Source of the DNA: Vanilla planifolia
Lineage: Eukaryota > Streptophyta > Magnoliopsida > Asparagales > Orchidaceae
Assembly (NCBI GenBank): GCA_023846275.1
Contig: CM043869.1
Span: 15,471,501-15,535,500 of the forward strand
Direction: 5' to 3'
Length of the DNA stretch: 64,000 nt
The notes below the pieces were generated by a model. That model searched no databases. It was not told the origin of the DNA and saw only the letters and a program-made list of their open reading frames with translations. Below are positions 35,301 through 47,649 of this stretch, one piece after another (position 1 is the first letter of the stretch; every line of letters starts with the position of its first letter). The position numbers and the translations under genes were made by a program.

Positions 35301-36700
35301 TATTGGACCTATCCTAAATAACATGAAATTGATTGAGAGTGTACAAAAGAGAGCTTTAAGCGTAGAATGAATTAATGATTCTATTGTTATAGCTTCAATA
35401 ATAAAGCTTCCTGTGCATAACCTGTAAACATATTCTTATAAGAATAATTTATATATTTTCATTGACATAATTGATTATTGAGTTTATGATAGACTCAACT
35501 CTTATTATTTAATAATTTTAGATGCATATGTTAGAATGCTAATAGTCACAAAAAGGACATAAGTGAAGGGTGGAAGAGAAGAAAAATTCTATTATGCCAC
35601 TTAACTGTAAATTTTGTCTTGCTAATCAAAATGATTTTTGGTTATGATTCTATCATACCTTGTTTGTTAGTAATAATTAATTAATAAAAACTAATTAATC
35701 GTTGTAATTGAAAGAAAAATATTTAAGAATTGAGTTAATCACACATACTTTTTTGTAAAAAAACATTTAAGTTTGCATGTTGATTTATTTTATAATATTA
35801 ACTAATTGAAGCACAACATACTATAGCTTGCATGTGATTTTACGTCATAGCAAATAATAAAAGTCAATTTGATTATCTCAATTTTGTTGCTATTTTTTCT
35901 CTTAACATTTTGTAAAATATAAAACATTTATTTAGAATATGAAGAAAATAATTTTTCAAAATTATTCCTTCATCAAATTATCAAAAATTTCAAGTTGGTA
36001 AAACTGTTATGAAAATAATAAAATGCTAGGATTAATGAGAATCCATTTTTGTAAGATCAAATGACCACTTTAACTTAGAGATACTTTTCTTTGAGCATAG
36101 AAATATACTTAAAAAGTTTACAAATAGACAAATAAGTTGAGAATATTGAAAAGTGGGATGTTGAAGAGCAAGCTTAAACTCTAGTGTTAATGAAATTTGG
36201 GGAAAAGGTTTTCTAAGATGCCCCTGCTTACTTTGATTAGCTAGCCGGAGGGTCTAAGAACATATGCACTATTCGAAAACTACCGGGGACCTCCTATGGG
36301 ATTCCCTTTTGCTTAGTTTTTGAGGGTAAATTTATTACAAAACATCTGAAATCCATCAATAAGATTGTTTTTTGACCTTGGCCTAATACTGTAAAAAATG
36401 ATTTCCAAAGTTTGGTAAAAGGGCAATCAACAATGATCACATCTGTGCCATATGGGATGACGATTGATTGACTTCGATAGCATCATCGTTTTAATGAAAA
36501 TGGCATACAAGAAGATTTTGGAAACTTTAAAATAATTTTGAAAATATATCCCAAAGACATATCATCGATGTGGATCGAAGATCTGTAATTCAATTGATTA
36601 AATCAGGAATGGATTCACAACCTTCACAGCCATCATCCATTGATCCTATGCCTGTGCTTAGCAGGCAATTATTAAGATCATGAACCACCCTCCAAATCGA
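32391..36700. other. Intergenic, AT-rich, no gene seen
   Basis: No coding signal. The part 34130-35240 is dense in CATCATA, GTATGAT and TACGAT words. It contains ACCATATGAATACGATCATT near 34678, close to the LTR word ATAGGTACGATCATTATTTAA at 781-801, so a decayed LTR of the SIRE-like family is possible. The final 300 bases form the 3' region of the xylosidase gene; TTTATT at 36331-36336 (AATAAA on the minus strand) is a distant candidate polyadenylation signal. Confidence 0.4.
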
Positions 36701-36705
36701 GCACC

Positions 36706-39700
36706 TCATACCCCAATGACTAAGGAATGCTTTAAATTGCCCACATGTAGTACGTGAGACCCCAACGCCAGTTTCCTATTCCCCGCCTCATCCGCCAAGC
36801 TCATGTCCTTGCAAACATCGACACCAAACACCACTTTCCCTGTAGCCTTCGGCTGCAGGTGCAGCTTCTCAAATCCCAACAAATGCTTCCTCGGGGCATT
36901 GTGGACGTTCGGCGGCGTATAGTACATGAACACCGTGTGCCCCCCCGCCCTACTGCCGATGTTCTCTACTTTGAGGTGAACATCGAACAGTAGTTTTCGG
37001 CACCAGCTCTCAGCAACATCCAGCGAAGTGCAGCCTTGGTCGAGGCATGCGTGCCCTTCTTCGAGAGAAACGGAGACAACTTGAGGAGCCTGTATGAGCT
37101 CGTGGTTGAAATCGGTGTAGCTCAAACCGTCACCAAATGCATATACCACATCTCCCGTATAGAAGCGGTAGGTCCTCCCTGGGTAGCCGGTGGATGGGTC
37201 GGGCCTCATTCGCATGTCTGTCATCGGCACCTTGTCGACGAACGATTGGGGGTACCATGTCACGGGTAGCCTCCCACCTGAAATCCAACTTCATTTACAT
37301 AACTTGTTATAACAGAAAGATTACACCACTATAACAATGATAAAAGGCCACAGCAAAATTAGATAATACATAATGCCGTAGACTCACTTGGGTTGTACTT
37401 GCCATACAAAATATCGGCGATCGCAGCCCCGCCGGCCTCGCCCGGGTACCCTACCCAAAGAATGGCTGAGACCCGGTCGTCATCCTTGGCGAAGGAAACG
37501 TCGAAAGGGCCACCGGACATGATAACCAGTACGACCAAGCCCCTGGCGGCCTTAGTGACTTCCTGGACAAGCACGTTCTGCTGTCCTGGGAGGTTGAGGT
37601 CGGTGCGGTCGACGCCCTCGCGTTCGACTGATTGATCTGCGCCGACGATGAGGACGGTGACGTCGGCCTTCGCCGCAGCCTGCTTGGCTGCGTCAAGTTG
37701 GAAGCCGTTCGCAGAGCAGGCGACATCGCTGCAGCCTGGCACGGCCAGGATCTTCGAGTTTGAGCTCGTCGCCGTTAAGCCCTGTAATGGCGTTGTATAC
37801 TTGCAAGGTGTGCCTGTCGTGTCATGGCGAACCCAAATTAGTTACTAATGTTTATTTGTGATCCTGGATAGAGAAGCGCCTTGCTGGGATTTGACATACC
37901 CTCGTAGTTACCAATCATGGTCTTAGTGACATTAATGTTTGGGCCGATGAGTGCTAGGGTGTCTATACTGGAGGAGTCGAGAGGGAGAGAGCCATTGGAG
38001 TTCTTGAGGAGAACAATGCCCTGCCTTGCGGCTTCAAGGGCCAGGTCTTGGTTAGCTTTGGTGCACACATCGGACGGACCGAGTTTACCAAAGGCGAGCT
38101 GTCGTGGATTGCCATCGAAGAAGCCAAGCCGCATCTGGGTTGCGAAGTTGTTGCTGATGGCCCTGTCCACATCCGCCTCGGACAGATTACCAGCCTGTAT
38201 AGCAGCCAGGCTGTGCTGGCTCAGGAAGGTCCCGCAATCGAGGTCAAGACCTGTCATAAATTGATCACGGACAGTGATATGAAATGTATGGGTCTAATAT
38301 ATCTCTTTAAGCCACTTAACTTTGCAATAATTATTCGACACCAACCAACTTTTAAAATGTAGAACAGGTTAGCGAAGTAGAAATTTAATTTTTTTATGCA
38401 TAATTAAATTTTAAGTTATCCCATCATGTTGCTTATGCCTTCACTTACCAGATTTAATGGATATAGCTGCTGCCTCCTCAGGTGTCTTAGTATAATGTTG
38501 GGCGTTGTAGAGTACGTCAACTGAATCGCAATCAGAAACTATATATCTGAAAAATAATCATATGGCATTTTCATCGTCAGTATTAACTGATGAAAGTCTT
38601 TCTAAATTTAATATCCGAAACATAACAATTATGCTATAAATTATTGATCAACAATGGCCAGTTTATAAGTTGGGATGATTATGAAGGGAGCAAAGGGGAT
38701 AGATACCCATTAAGATTCCAATCTCCTCTAATGGTCCCAGCAAGAAGATCGGGATCAGCACATGTGGGTTTTCCATTAACCTGGTTGAAAGAGCACATCA
38801 CACTGGCCACATTTCCATCAACCACGCAGCTCTTGAACGGAGGATTGTAAGTGTCTTCAATGTCCTGTTTTGAGACCTAAACCCACAAAAAAACCCATAA
38901 ATCATGGCGATTCTTATGTAATTAGTTAATCGTGCCGAGCTTAACAGCAGCACATACAAGAGGAACAATTCAATCATAGCAAACATTTCAGCTAATTTAT
39001 CTTTTCTGCAATCTCGAGATTTAAAAGTAGCACAATTACATCTGAACTGGGCAGTGCAGTTCCATGTGTCTTCTTCTTTTTTGGTAACACAGGCTCATGC
39101 CCAATGCAAAGCATCCATGGCAAATTAAAAACAAAAAAGACTGATGCCTCATGTACTGCTTCATTAACGAATGAATTAAACAACAACCGCAAAGCAAGGA
39201 AATGAAGCAGCTATATATACTTACTATTGCATTGAAGGTGAATCGTTGGATACCCTTCCAATTCTCAATATCATATGCAGTATAGTGCTTACAGCACGCT
39301 GCAACCTTAAGCTTATCGAGTTCATCAGCTTCTTGCAAACCACTGACGTAAGAAGCACCATACTTGCTCGACAGCAAGGGGTCCTCTCCGGGAGTCTCCT
39401 GCCCTCTTCCCCACCTCGGATCTCGAAATATGTTCACATTTGGGCTCCAGAAAGTGAGTCCAGCGAGCCCCACATTGTGCATTGCTCGAGCCTCGGTAGA
39501 AACCACCTGTGCCACACAATTTCGTTGGTACTTATTCGATACCACAGGGGAGATAAGAAGACAAAAAATCGGCCTTTTCTCTTCTCTCCATTAAAATGTT
39601 CATGTGCTCAACCAATTTTTTCCCTTCAAAAACGTTTGACACATGTGATCGTAAAGTTTATTTATCATTTATCGCTTGAATTAAAGATGAAAGATTCACC

Positions 39701-40101
39701 TTTCCTATGGTTGTAAACAGAGTAGTGTTAAAGGAAGCTGCCGTCAGAATCACTTGAGGAAAGCTTGTCGCTCCGGGAACCAGGCTCGAGAAATGCGTCC
39801 CCGGCCCGACGTAGGAGACGCCGTGAAGGGCCTCAGACCACCACTCGTAGCTTGGGATTCCCAACCTCGGCACGGCACCGGCCTTGTTGACCAAAAATCC
39901 GATCTTCTCCTGCAATGTGAGCCTCCCCACAAGATCCTTCACCCTCGAACCAACATCCAGAGTCCGGTTGCAGAAATCAAAACTTGCGAGTGTTGGATTC
40001 CCCTCCACATCGCAGGCGAAAATGGGGTTCTGGGATGCAACCCCTCGCAAACAAACCAAACAGAGAAGACCGAGGAGAGAGTAAAGATCGGCTTTTACCA
40101 T
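36706..40101 (-). CDS. BXL: Beta-D-xylosidase / alpha-L-arabinofuranosidase, GH3 family (BXL-type), complete, 7 exons
   Basis: This is a secreted enzyme that removes xylose or arabinose from cell-wall xylan and arabinan. Exons on the minus strand are 40101-39700, 39506-39225, 38876-38707, 38546-38449, 38250-37900, 37813-37388 and 37277-36706. All introns are GT…AG, and the exons join in frame to 766 residues, the usual family length. The start is the first ATG after the TATA box, followed by a signal peptide (residues 1 to about 24, ending GVAS-Q). The GH3 N-domain covers about 65-345, with [15 protein letters not shown] at 162-176, [13 protein letters not shown] at 201-213 and the nucleophile Asp290 in YIVSDCDSV. 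The GH3 C-domain follows, with [13 protein letters not shown] at 492-504; Glu498 is a possible acid/base. An Fn3-like domain ends the protein. Potential N-glycosylation sites include NRT, NTT and NVT. No damage was seen. Whether it prefers xylose or arabinose cannot be told from sequence. Confidence 0.93.
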
Positions 40102-40209
40102 TCTTTCTGTCGAACCCACTTTTGGAAAATGGGTTATTGATCTCGATTTTACTTGATTGAGGTTCCCTCCTACCTCTTTTTGCTGAGCTCGTGGAAAGTG
40201 GGTGTGGGC

Positions 40210-40216
40210 TTATATA
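40210..40216 (-). promoter_or_regulatory. TATA box of the xylosidase gene
   Basis: TATATAA on the minus strand lies about 110 bases before the ATG at 40101. Transcription would start near 40180, giving a leader of about 80 bases that contains no ATG. Confidence 0.6.
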
Positions 40217-40271
40217 GTGCCTGACAGGTTTTTGCTTGCAACCCGTGAAGGTTTGGGACGTCCCTTGTTTT

Positions 40272-40273
<2 letters not shown>

Positions 40274-40304
<31 letters not shown>
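40274..40304. repeat. Homopolymer T31 upstream of the xylosidase gene
   Basis: An unbroken run of T on the plus strand (A on the gene's strand), about 60 bases upstream of the TATA box. Together with A19 at 40432-40450 it brackets a 127-base segment. Confidence 0.8.
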
Positions 40305-40305
<1 letters not shown>

Positions 40306-40431
40306 AGCTTCTTGGAAAGAGACTACGAGCTGGAAAACGAAGTTCAGTGTCGGATAGTAGGAGAAGGGCTTCGATTGGCTTCACTAGAAAATAATACAAG
40401 AAGAAACCGTCGGCGCTTTAATGCGTTTGTT

Positions 40432-40450
40432 AAAAAAAAAAAAAAAAAAA
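40432..40450. repeat. Homopolymer A19
   Basis: An unbroken A run on the plus strand, upstream of the xylosidase promoter and opposite in sense to the T31 run. Confidence 0.8.
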
Positions 40451-43400
40451 TCCTTCGCAGCTACTGGCGAACGCATTCATAAATTTAACTAATATAAATA
40501 TTAGATATAAACTATATATATTAAAATACTATTTTATGTTTGAGTGCATTAAATTTGCTATTTTTATTGCAAGTTCCTCTAAGGAAACGGCATTTAGGAA
40601 GTATTTTCCGCGAGAGAGATGCTAAGATTAAATTTTTTTTAAAGTCTGCTTATCTTGTTCTTCATTTTTATTTTTTTTTATAACCTCTTTTGTTTATTTT
40701 TGTTCATGAAATTCAACTTTTTCGTAATTAAAACCATGTTTAATACTACCATTTGAATAATGATGCTTTCCAACATATGCTCGTGGGGTGATGGTCCATC
40801 ATACAAAAGTCAAAAAAAAGGGAAAGCAGCATCTAAATGTAATGATAAGAACACGTTAAAACAAAGAATAGTTTTCAACAAAAACGCGGTTTTTAATTGA
40901 CATATGAAGAAGAATCCTGTTGTCCAAAAAATAACTTACGATTGATTATTTTGTTTTTGTGATTTGAATAAAAAAAAAATTTCAAAACCAATTGTTAAAA
41001 ATATTCTTAGATGTGTGTACCTAAATTTTTTTTTAAAAGTATTTAGCTTGCAATTTATATTTTGTTTTGTTTAAAATATACTCAAAGATACATTATATGC
41101 TATCATATGATACATGAAAAATAAAATCTGTTTATCCTATGTAAAGAGTTTGCAATAATGTTGTATCAATTTTGGAAAGGTTAGAGCAATCTATACTATC
41201 AATTTCCAATGGCAAGATTGTGCTATGTTAGAGCTCCTTTAGCACATGTTGTGCAAATATAGATTTGCTCTTTTGATTTATTGTAAGGTATTAGCCATTA
41301 CCTTTATTTCAATCATGCAAATAATAATGATGAATCAATGAACATCTTTGATTCTTAAGTCTCAATCACTAGTTCTCTCTCCGAGTATAATTATTGATTG
41401 TGCTATCTTTAGAAATAGTTCTTCAAGCCAACACTAGACTATAGAACAAGGATTTTGACTTATGATAATAGTTATTTTCTTCTATAGTGTGGTCAAGAAA
41501 AAACTTTATGAAACTTATACCTTATTGATATAAATTAGACAAGAACACAATGAGATGTCGAAGTGTGTACAAATTAATTTACTACAAAGGTTCACTAAAT
41601 AATAAGCACAAATTAAAAGAATTGAACAATATGCTAATAAGTCCAAATTCTTCAAGAAAACAAGATACTCAATATTTAAATACCTAAATCTCTATTATAA
41701 TCCTTTTTTCATTAAAATGTTTTCACTATTAAATTGCTAAAAACATATGTTATTTTATTGCTAAATTATATAAAATTTGAAGCTTATTTCATATGGCTTT
41801 TATCTCAAACAGAGTGGGTGCTATAAATTATTTGAACAAAGACATTTTATTTATCAAAACTATAATTTAGTGTTTCAAAAAAAAACTTTAAATAAAAATT
41901 CAAAACAATTTTCTTTGCTAAAACCTCATTCAAATATGATGGTAAAAACATTAATTTCTTCAAATGAATTGCAAAATAAGATAACAAAACCTCACATTGT
42001 CTAATCAGACAAAAGCTACGCACTTGGAACTCATTGACAACAATTTTGTATTGTCATTCCTCAATATCTGAATTTATTAGACAAATATGTCGCACTCAAT
42101 AGCTAATTACAAGTTCACAAACTGAAACAAATCATATCTTATCACTTTAATTGCAATACCTGAATAAGATCATATTAAGTTAAACATCAAATTGTATTAA
42201 TCATTCAAAAAAATATAAATCCTATATCATGCAAGAAATTTGATTTTATTTAAAAGAAGTAATGAAAAAAGAAATGACTTTACCTAATGAATTCCAAACA
42301 CAATGCATAAACCAAACGATCCTTCATCATAATGAATTAGACATTGAATTTCATGGGTCAACAAAAAGAATTTCTCCAAGAATGTTTTTGAATATTGGTA
42401 TATCTAAGAACTTTCATGAATACAAAAGGTGGTTTGCAAGAATTCTAACTTCAAGAAAAACATAATGAAATCTAGACTACTCTTTAATAAGGTGTTCTTT
42501 ATGAATATACACAGGAAGCTTAGTTGAATGTGATAAGTTACAAAAAGAGCAAAACTCATGCTAGAAAAGAATGACAACTACAACTGGTGGTTTAATTGAA
42601 TTGTGTAGGTCATCAGTGATAATTGACATTAGTTTTGTTGCCAAAAAGTATAGGATCAATGATTGAATGGTGTTATGTTCACACTTGGGCACCCAATTCA
42701 TTTTGGAAACTATTCAAGGCTATCTAACTAAATGCAAAACCTAAAAATAATCTAAAATGGACAGGAATAACTTCTAATCCATTTGAATGTGTCTTAAGAT
42801 ATTAGGTAATCCATGTAATATAATACAACTTGGAAATAAAAATTATAACAAATTATGCATAATACAATTTACAATAAATACAATATAAAATTATAGTCAT
42901 GATCATTTGGTGATTAGAGTGAAAATGATATATGTTCTTTAATGGAAGGATTTGAATGGGATTAAAGGAAACTCAAGAAAAAGTTGTGTGGCATGTGAGA
43001 TGTTGAGGATGACATAAGCTAGTACAAAGTGATGCTCTTAAGGGGTATTGGTAGATCTTAAAACCCATTTCTATTACCTTGATGTAAATAAAGATGATTG
43101 TGAGAGGAATAGATTTGCTTTAATGTTGGCATTGTAGCAAAAAAACATGTTGTAGTGAGTGAAAAATCTCAAGGACGTCTTATAAGGTGTTATCATGTCT
43201 CAAAAAGAATGTCTTAAGAGAACAGAGCCTTAGAAAACGTACTCAATGTATTAATAAAAGATTTTAAATGATTTGGCTTACTACAAAATGTGAATGAATT
43301 AAGGAGCTTGTTATACCCTTTGAGAAGCAATAAAGAGTGTTGTTGATGTCTTAAGGAAGGTAAACAATGATCACGAATGTGCTTTTGCATAGGATTGAGA

Positions 43401-43639
43401 TGAGTATAGGTTGGGTTAAATTAGTTGTGAGCCATATTTTGTGGTATATTAGTTGGTTTTTGGTTAAGTCATGAAGAAAAATATTTGAAGAATTTTGTTA
43501 TCTTTCTATTCCTTTTTAATCATTGAATTTTGATTTGTGCGAAGGAGGTTGTCCTCAATATACCAAAGTTGTATTAGAAAAAAAATGTTGAGAAAGATCT
43601 TCTTTTATTATGTCCTTATCTTACAACGATTTAACACAT
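40451..43639. other. Intergenic, AT-rich, no gene seen
   Basis: Short open frames (for example 41777-42004 and 42262-42465) show no domain. The stretch 42250-43600 is slightly richer in G and could be decayed transposon coding, but no block was recognised. Confidence 0.4.
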
Positions 43640-43984
43640 GAGATATTCTTCACCTTCATTGTCATGGGTTATAAGAGATGGGGCTACGATATGTTAAAGA
43701 TGTTGTCCCTCAACGCTTGATGTTGTCAATTAGGGGCAACAGTTATATGATGACGAGATATACTTCACTCTTTGTGTCATGGACTCTCTGAGATGAGGTC
43801 ATAACATGTTAGAGGCCACATCTTTATTAGCATAAGATTTTTGCAATAAAAAGCTATGGTTATGTGATAAGATATATTTTATCCACTAGTATCATAGGCA
43901 CTCAAAATGGGGTTATGACATATCAGAAACTCCATCCTCATCATTATAGGATGTTGACAATAAGGGTCGATGATGACATGATGA
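43640..43984. repeat. Tandem repeat, 3 units of about 115 bp
   Basis: Units start at 43640, 43755 and 43869, with a partial fourth from about 43984. Each starts with (G/A)AGATAT followed by a pyrimidine-rich word and GTCATGG or ATCATAGG. A GATGGGGCTACGATATGTTA-type block comes next (GATGAGGTCATAACATGTTA in unit 2, ATGGGGTTATGACATATCAG in unit 3), and then a TTG.CAAT.A.GGG block and TGATGAC. Units are diverged but in register. Confidence 0.6.
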
Positions 43985-44039
43985 TTAGATATGATATGGG
44001 TCCCCTAAGAGTTAGAGTGGAGATGTTAAAAGAAAATTT

Positions 44040-45300
44040 AGACCTAGAGAAGGAATGAACTTTAAAAAGAGAGAAAAAAGAAATATTAAATAAAATTAAA
44101 TATGAAAAAAGAAAAAATATGATATATGATGAGTACTATATGATATTAATATCATATGATAATTATATATACACATGAGTTGGATGCATATGAGCATAGA
44201 TGTATTGACATTGTATTTTTATTTACAAATTATCATGCATTGCTATAATTATTATTTTATTCTATTTCTTATTTATATTACAACTCTTTCATACTATTTC
44301 ATTGTCGTAACGAATGGTTTACTTATATAGCATATCATAACCATTCCTTAAATTGTAAGCTACGATGCTAACACATAGAGTTCGAGGCCCTTAGATGATA
44401 GATTAGACCTGATGGTGAGAGTATGATACATTTGTGAGTGTAAGTGAGAGATGGACCTTTATGTATGTTATGAGAACTTGTATTTTTACTTATACATGTT
44501 GTATAAGTTTTATTTTTAACCTTTTATTTATATGTTATTTGGATATTATGTGATGCTATTTTCTTTTGTTATATTAAAATTTATGTTTTGATATTGACAT
44601 AGTATTTTCATCTTCACCTATTTTAATTAGTTAGTGTACCTAGTTATGTGCTACTATGGTGTGGGTGCCAATTTCATTAGAGAGTTTTGATTCACATGGT
44701 CTACTTAGGTGTTCCCCAGTACTCCAGATGGTTGAGGGATTTATTTCTCATGTGTATTTTTAATTTTGAGCCCAAAATTACATTTTGGGCTCAAACTTTG
44801 CTTACAAACTACTTTTTGAGCTCTAGGCTATTAACTATGGCCCATTAGTCCCGTTTCTTATTTGCCCACCTTGCCTACCACTCTACCCGTGAACACATAT
44901 TATTGCTATAAATAGGCATTCCAACCATCCATTGACCTAGTTTCCTTGACAGAGGCAATTTTGAATAAAAGCTATTTGAGAACAACTTATGGTAGCTAAA
45001 TTTGAAACTTTTTGAGGTTGATTTGAAGTTTCAATACTTGATTTTTTTAACTCTGACAGATCCAATTTTGCATTAGTTTCATTTACTTATTTTTTTTATT
45101 TTTTAGGTAAATTAATGTGTTTTTTATCCTTATATTTGTTATAATCATCTCTCGACTAAGATTACATTAGATGGGTATCTCTTGCATGTTGTCTTTTGTG
45201 GATTTTGTCTATTTATTTTTCATGTTGTCTTTATTTCAAAATGTGTAGGTTAATCATTCTTATTACTCATTATAATTCTTTAGCTACCATCTAACATGAC
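44040..45300. repeat. Dispersed repeat, copy A (LTR-like, with TATAAATAGG)
   Basis: The part 44040-44640 aligns by eye with 50030-50640 (shared blocks include AAAATATGATAT and AATTATCATGCA). The part 44680-45300 aligns with pieces of 52120-53680: GTTTTGATTCACATGGTC versus TTTTTGATCCACATGATC; GCTCAAA…TTTTGGGCTC; GAGAACAACTTATG versus GGGAACAACTTATG; GGTATCTCTTGC; and GGTTAATCATTCTT. TATAAATAGG near 44911 looks like an LTR promoter. It is probably the LTR of an unrecognised element. Confidence 0.45.
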
Positions 45301-47549
45301 ATTATCTCTGATTTATTCTATAAATTATATTGTGGATGTACTTTATCATGTGTCATTTGTGTGGCGTGTGACATTTAGAGTCTACTATGATAATTTATTT
45401 TTGATTCCAATAATTGAAATAATGGGATTTCATTGTTATTCTATTATAGTTTTCTATGTTTGTTACGTTATTCTTTTCATGCTTTGAAGTTGTAAGGACC
45501 ATTTGAGGAGCAATTCTTAAACCCTAATAAATCTTATGAAAGGGTACAAAATCCTATATCTATCTCTTAACCCCTTTCTCCAAACTTGACAAAATAGAAC
45601 TCTTATGGATTTGTGAATCAAAATGTATAGGCCAATGGTGCTGTTGCATTGAGGAATCAACAATGTAATTTGTTGGGTGTTGTGGGGAAGACATTCTTGA
45701 CTCATATTATAACTACTATTGAGTTTGAAGGTGCCTTGGAAATAATGTGGCTAACCAAACCTTAGATTTATAAATTAAATAATAACTAGCTTTAATGCCA
45801 TTCTTCCACCATTATGGTATATATTTTAAGTTCTAAATAGAGTGAATTAAGAAGTTAGGCTTATTCAAATGATCCCATCCAATTTAACTTCTTTTAGATA
45901 TCATAGGAATACTCCTTTACATAAGTATGCCTATAATGTCATATATTTTGCATCCAATATGTCACTTCAAGATGATTTTTGTATGATTATTGATGTGGAT
46001 TGATATTTTATGGCTTCTTTTTCTTGTTAATGAATATTATGTTACAACTATATTTTAAGAAAAAATAAAATATATTACATAAAGGTCTTAATTATAAAGA
46101 TATCAAGTATATTTTTAATATTTTTTGTACCATTACCATCTTCTTATACCTATGAAATAAAACATCCTTAAGGAAGATCTTTAATAGCCTAAGCTTAAAT
46201 TCACTTTGTGATGACGCTTCAATGACCTATTATTTGTTAACTAGTGCCTAGTGTTCCATCACAAATGGACATTTGTGACTAGCATTTTTTGTGCGAGTAC
46301 TTGTAGTATGCTTAATTTCTAAACAATGTTGTTATTATTTGCCTATTGATTGCAAATGTTTGTAACAAATATATGATGACACTAATGATGGATTGATGAC
46401 AAGTGCAATGTTATCATAAATATTTTCATGAAAAATTTTTAATTATTAAAGGTAACAACCAATGATTGATGAGATTTATGATTGATTTATTACTATTTAA
46501 GAAATTGGTTGGCTATTTAGTCACAATTATGTCATTGTCTAAAGAATTGATTGTTATTTCCATAACAATTGTCATTGTTTGGATGTTCATTTGCAAAAAT
46601 TGTGCCAATCAATTGCAAATTATTAATATTTTAACATAAACCAATTTGATTTATTTCTCTTCATACAAATAACAACATACATTGGTGGAAGCATGCTACT
46701 CTCTTTATAAAGCTACACAAAGCTAATCATATATACCACACACATCCATAATATTTCTAATAATCTTATAAATATAGATGAAACAAGCAAAGTATTAAAT
46801 GATAAAAACAATATAAAATTGTATATTAAAAATAATTATTATTATAATAAATATGCTTAATTTTGTTTGATTAAATGTGTGTATGGTTAGATATTCAGAA
46901 TAATTAGATTGAGAAAAAGATGCATCATTATATTTTATATAAAAAACCTTGTTTATTATATTCCTTTTCTAATAACCTCAACCTTTTTGACCTACCTTCC
47001 ACACCCTACCTATTCCCTCATTACAACACCATCACATGCTACTAATATGTTATAATAGCCATTGTTGTCTCCATAAGTGAGAATAAATACCATGATGAAC
47101 CCCCTTGGTTACTCATAAAAGGCTTCTCAAAGATCCTTTAAAAGGAAAGTCCTCAATCCTCCATGAATATTCCTCCTTATTGGATCTGAGCCATAATCAT
47201 TGCCTCCTCTCCTTTTCACACATGTTGTTATCATAACATAAACCAAAAACAACTTCTTCTTTCTGATTATAAGACCTCCCTTTATCCTCTTTGACCTTAA
47301 CTAACCTCCCTCAAGCCACCCAAACTTTATCATCTTACTCTCAACAAAACCCTTAAAATCCTAAATCTTACTTGACTAATTTAGACCAATTTTATAATGG
47401 GTTGACTTGTTTGACCAAGTTGACTCATGATAACTTAGTTAAGCCATTGACTAGATCCATCCTAAGATGACCCCAAACTAAGCATGGTTTAAGCACCAAG
47501 TTCCTTGGAAGAGTATAAGAAGACTTTAGTGGCCTTAAAACTATCATTA
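45301..47549. other. Intergenic, AT-rich, no gene seen
   Basis: No supported frame. The part 46980-47480 is richer in C and contains TTGACTTGTTTGACC-type words seen in some LTRs, but no pair was found. Confidence 0.4.
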
Positions 47550-47550
47550 T

Positions 47551-47642
<92 letters not shown>
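47551..47642. repeat. Compound microsatellite (AC)n(AT)n
   Basis: About 13 AC units (47551-47577) run directly into about 32 AT units ending near 47642, with no interruption. Confidence 0.9.
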
Positions 47643-47644
<2 letters not shown>

Positions 47645-47649
47645 TTAAA

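Noticed and set aside
36754-39716. Plus-strand open frames across the xylosidase exons
   Set aside because: They are antisense by-products of the GC-rich exons; they cross introns and match no family.
40099-40119. Upstream start giving six extra residues on the xylosidase
   Set aside because: The codon at 40119 is GTG, not ATG; the first ATG of the frame is at 40101 and gives a proper signal peptide.
39977-40399. 140-codon minus-strand frame overlapping xylosidase exon 1 and its promoter
   Set aside because: It runs through the A31 homopolymer (poly-Lys) and out of frame with the signal peptide; the exon 1 frame has clear GH3 homology.
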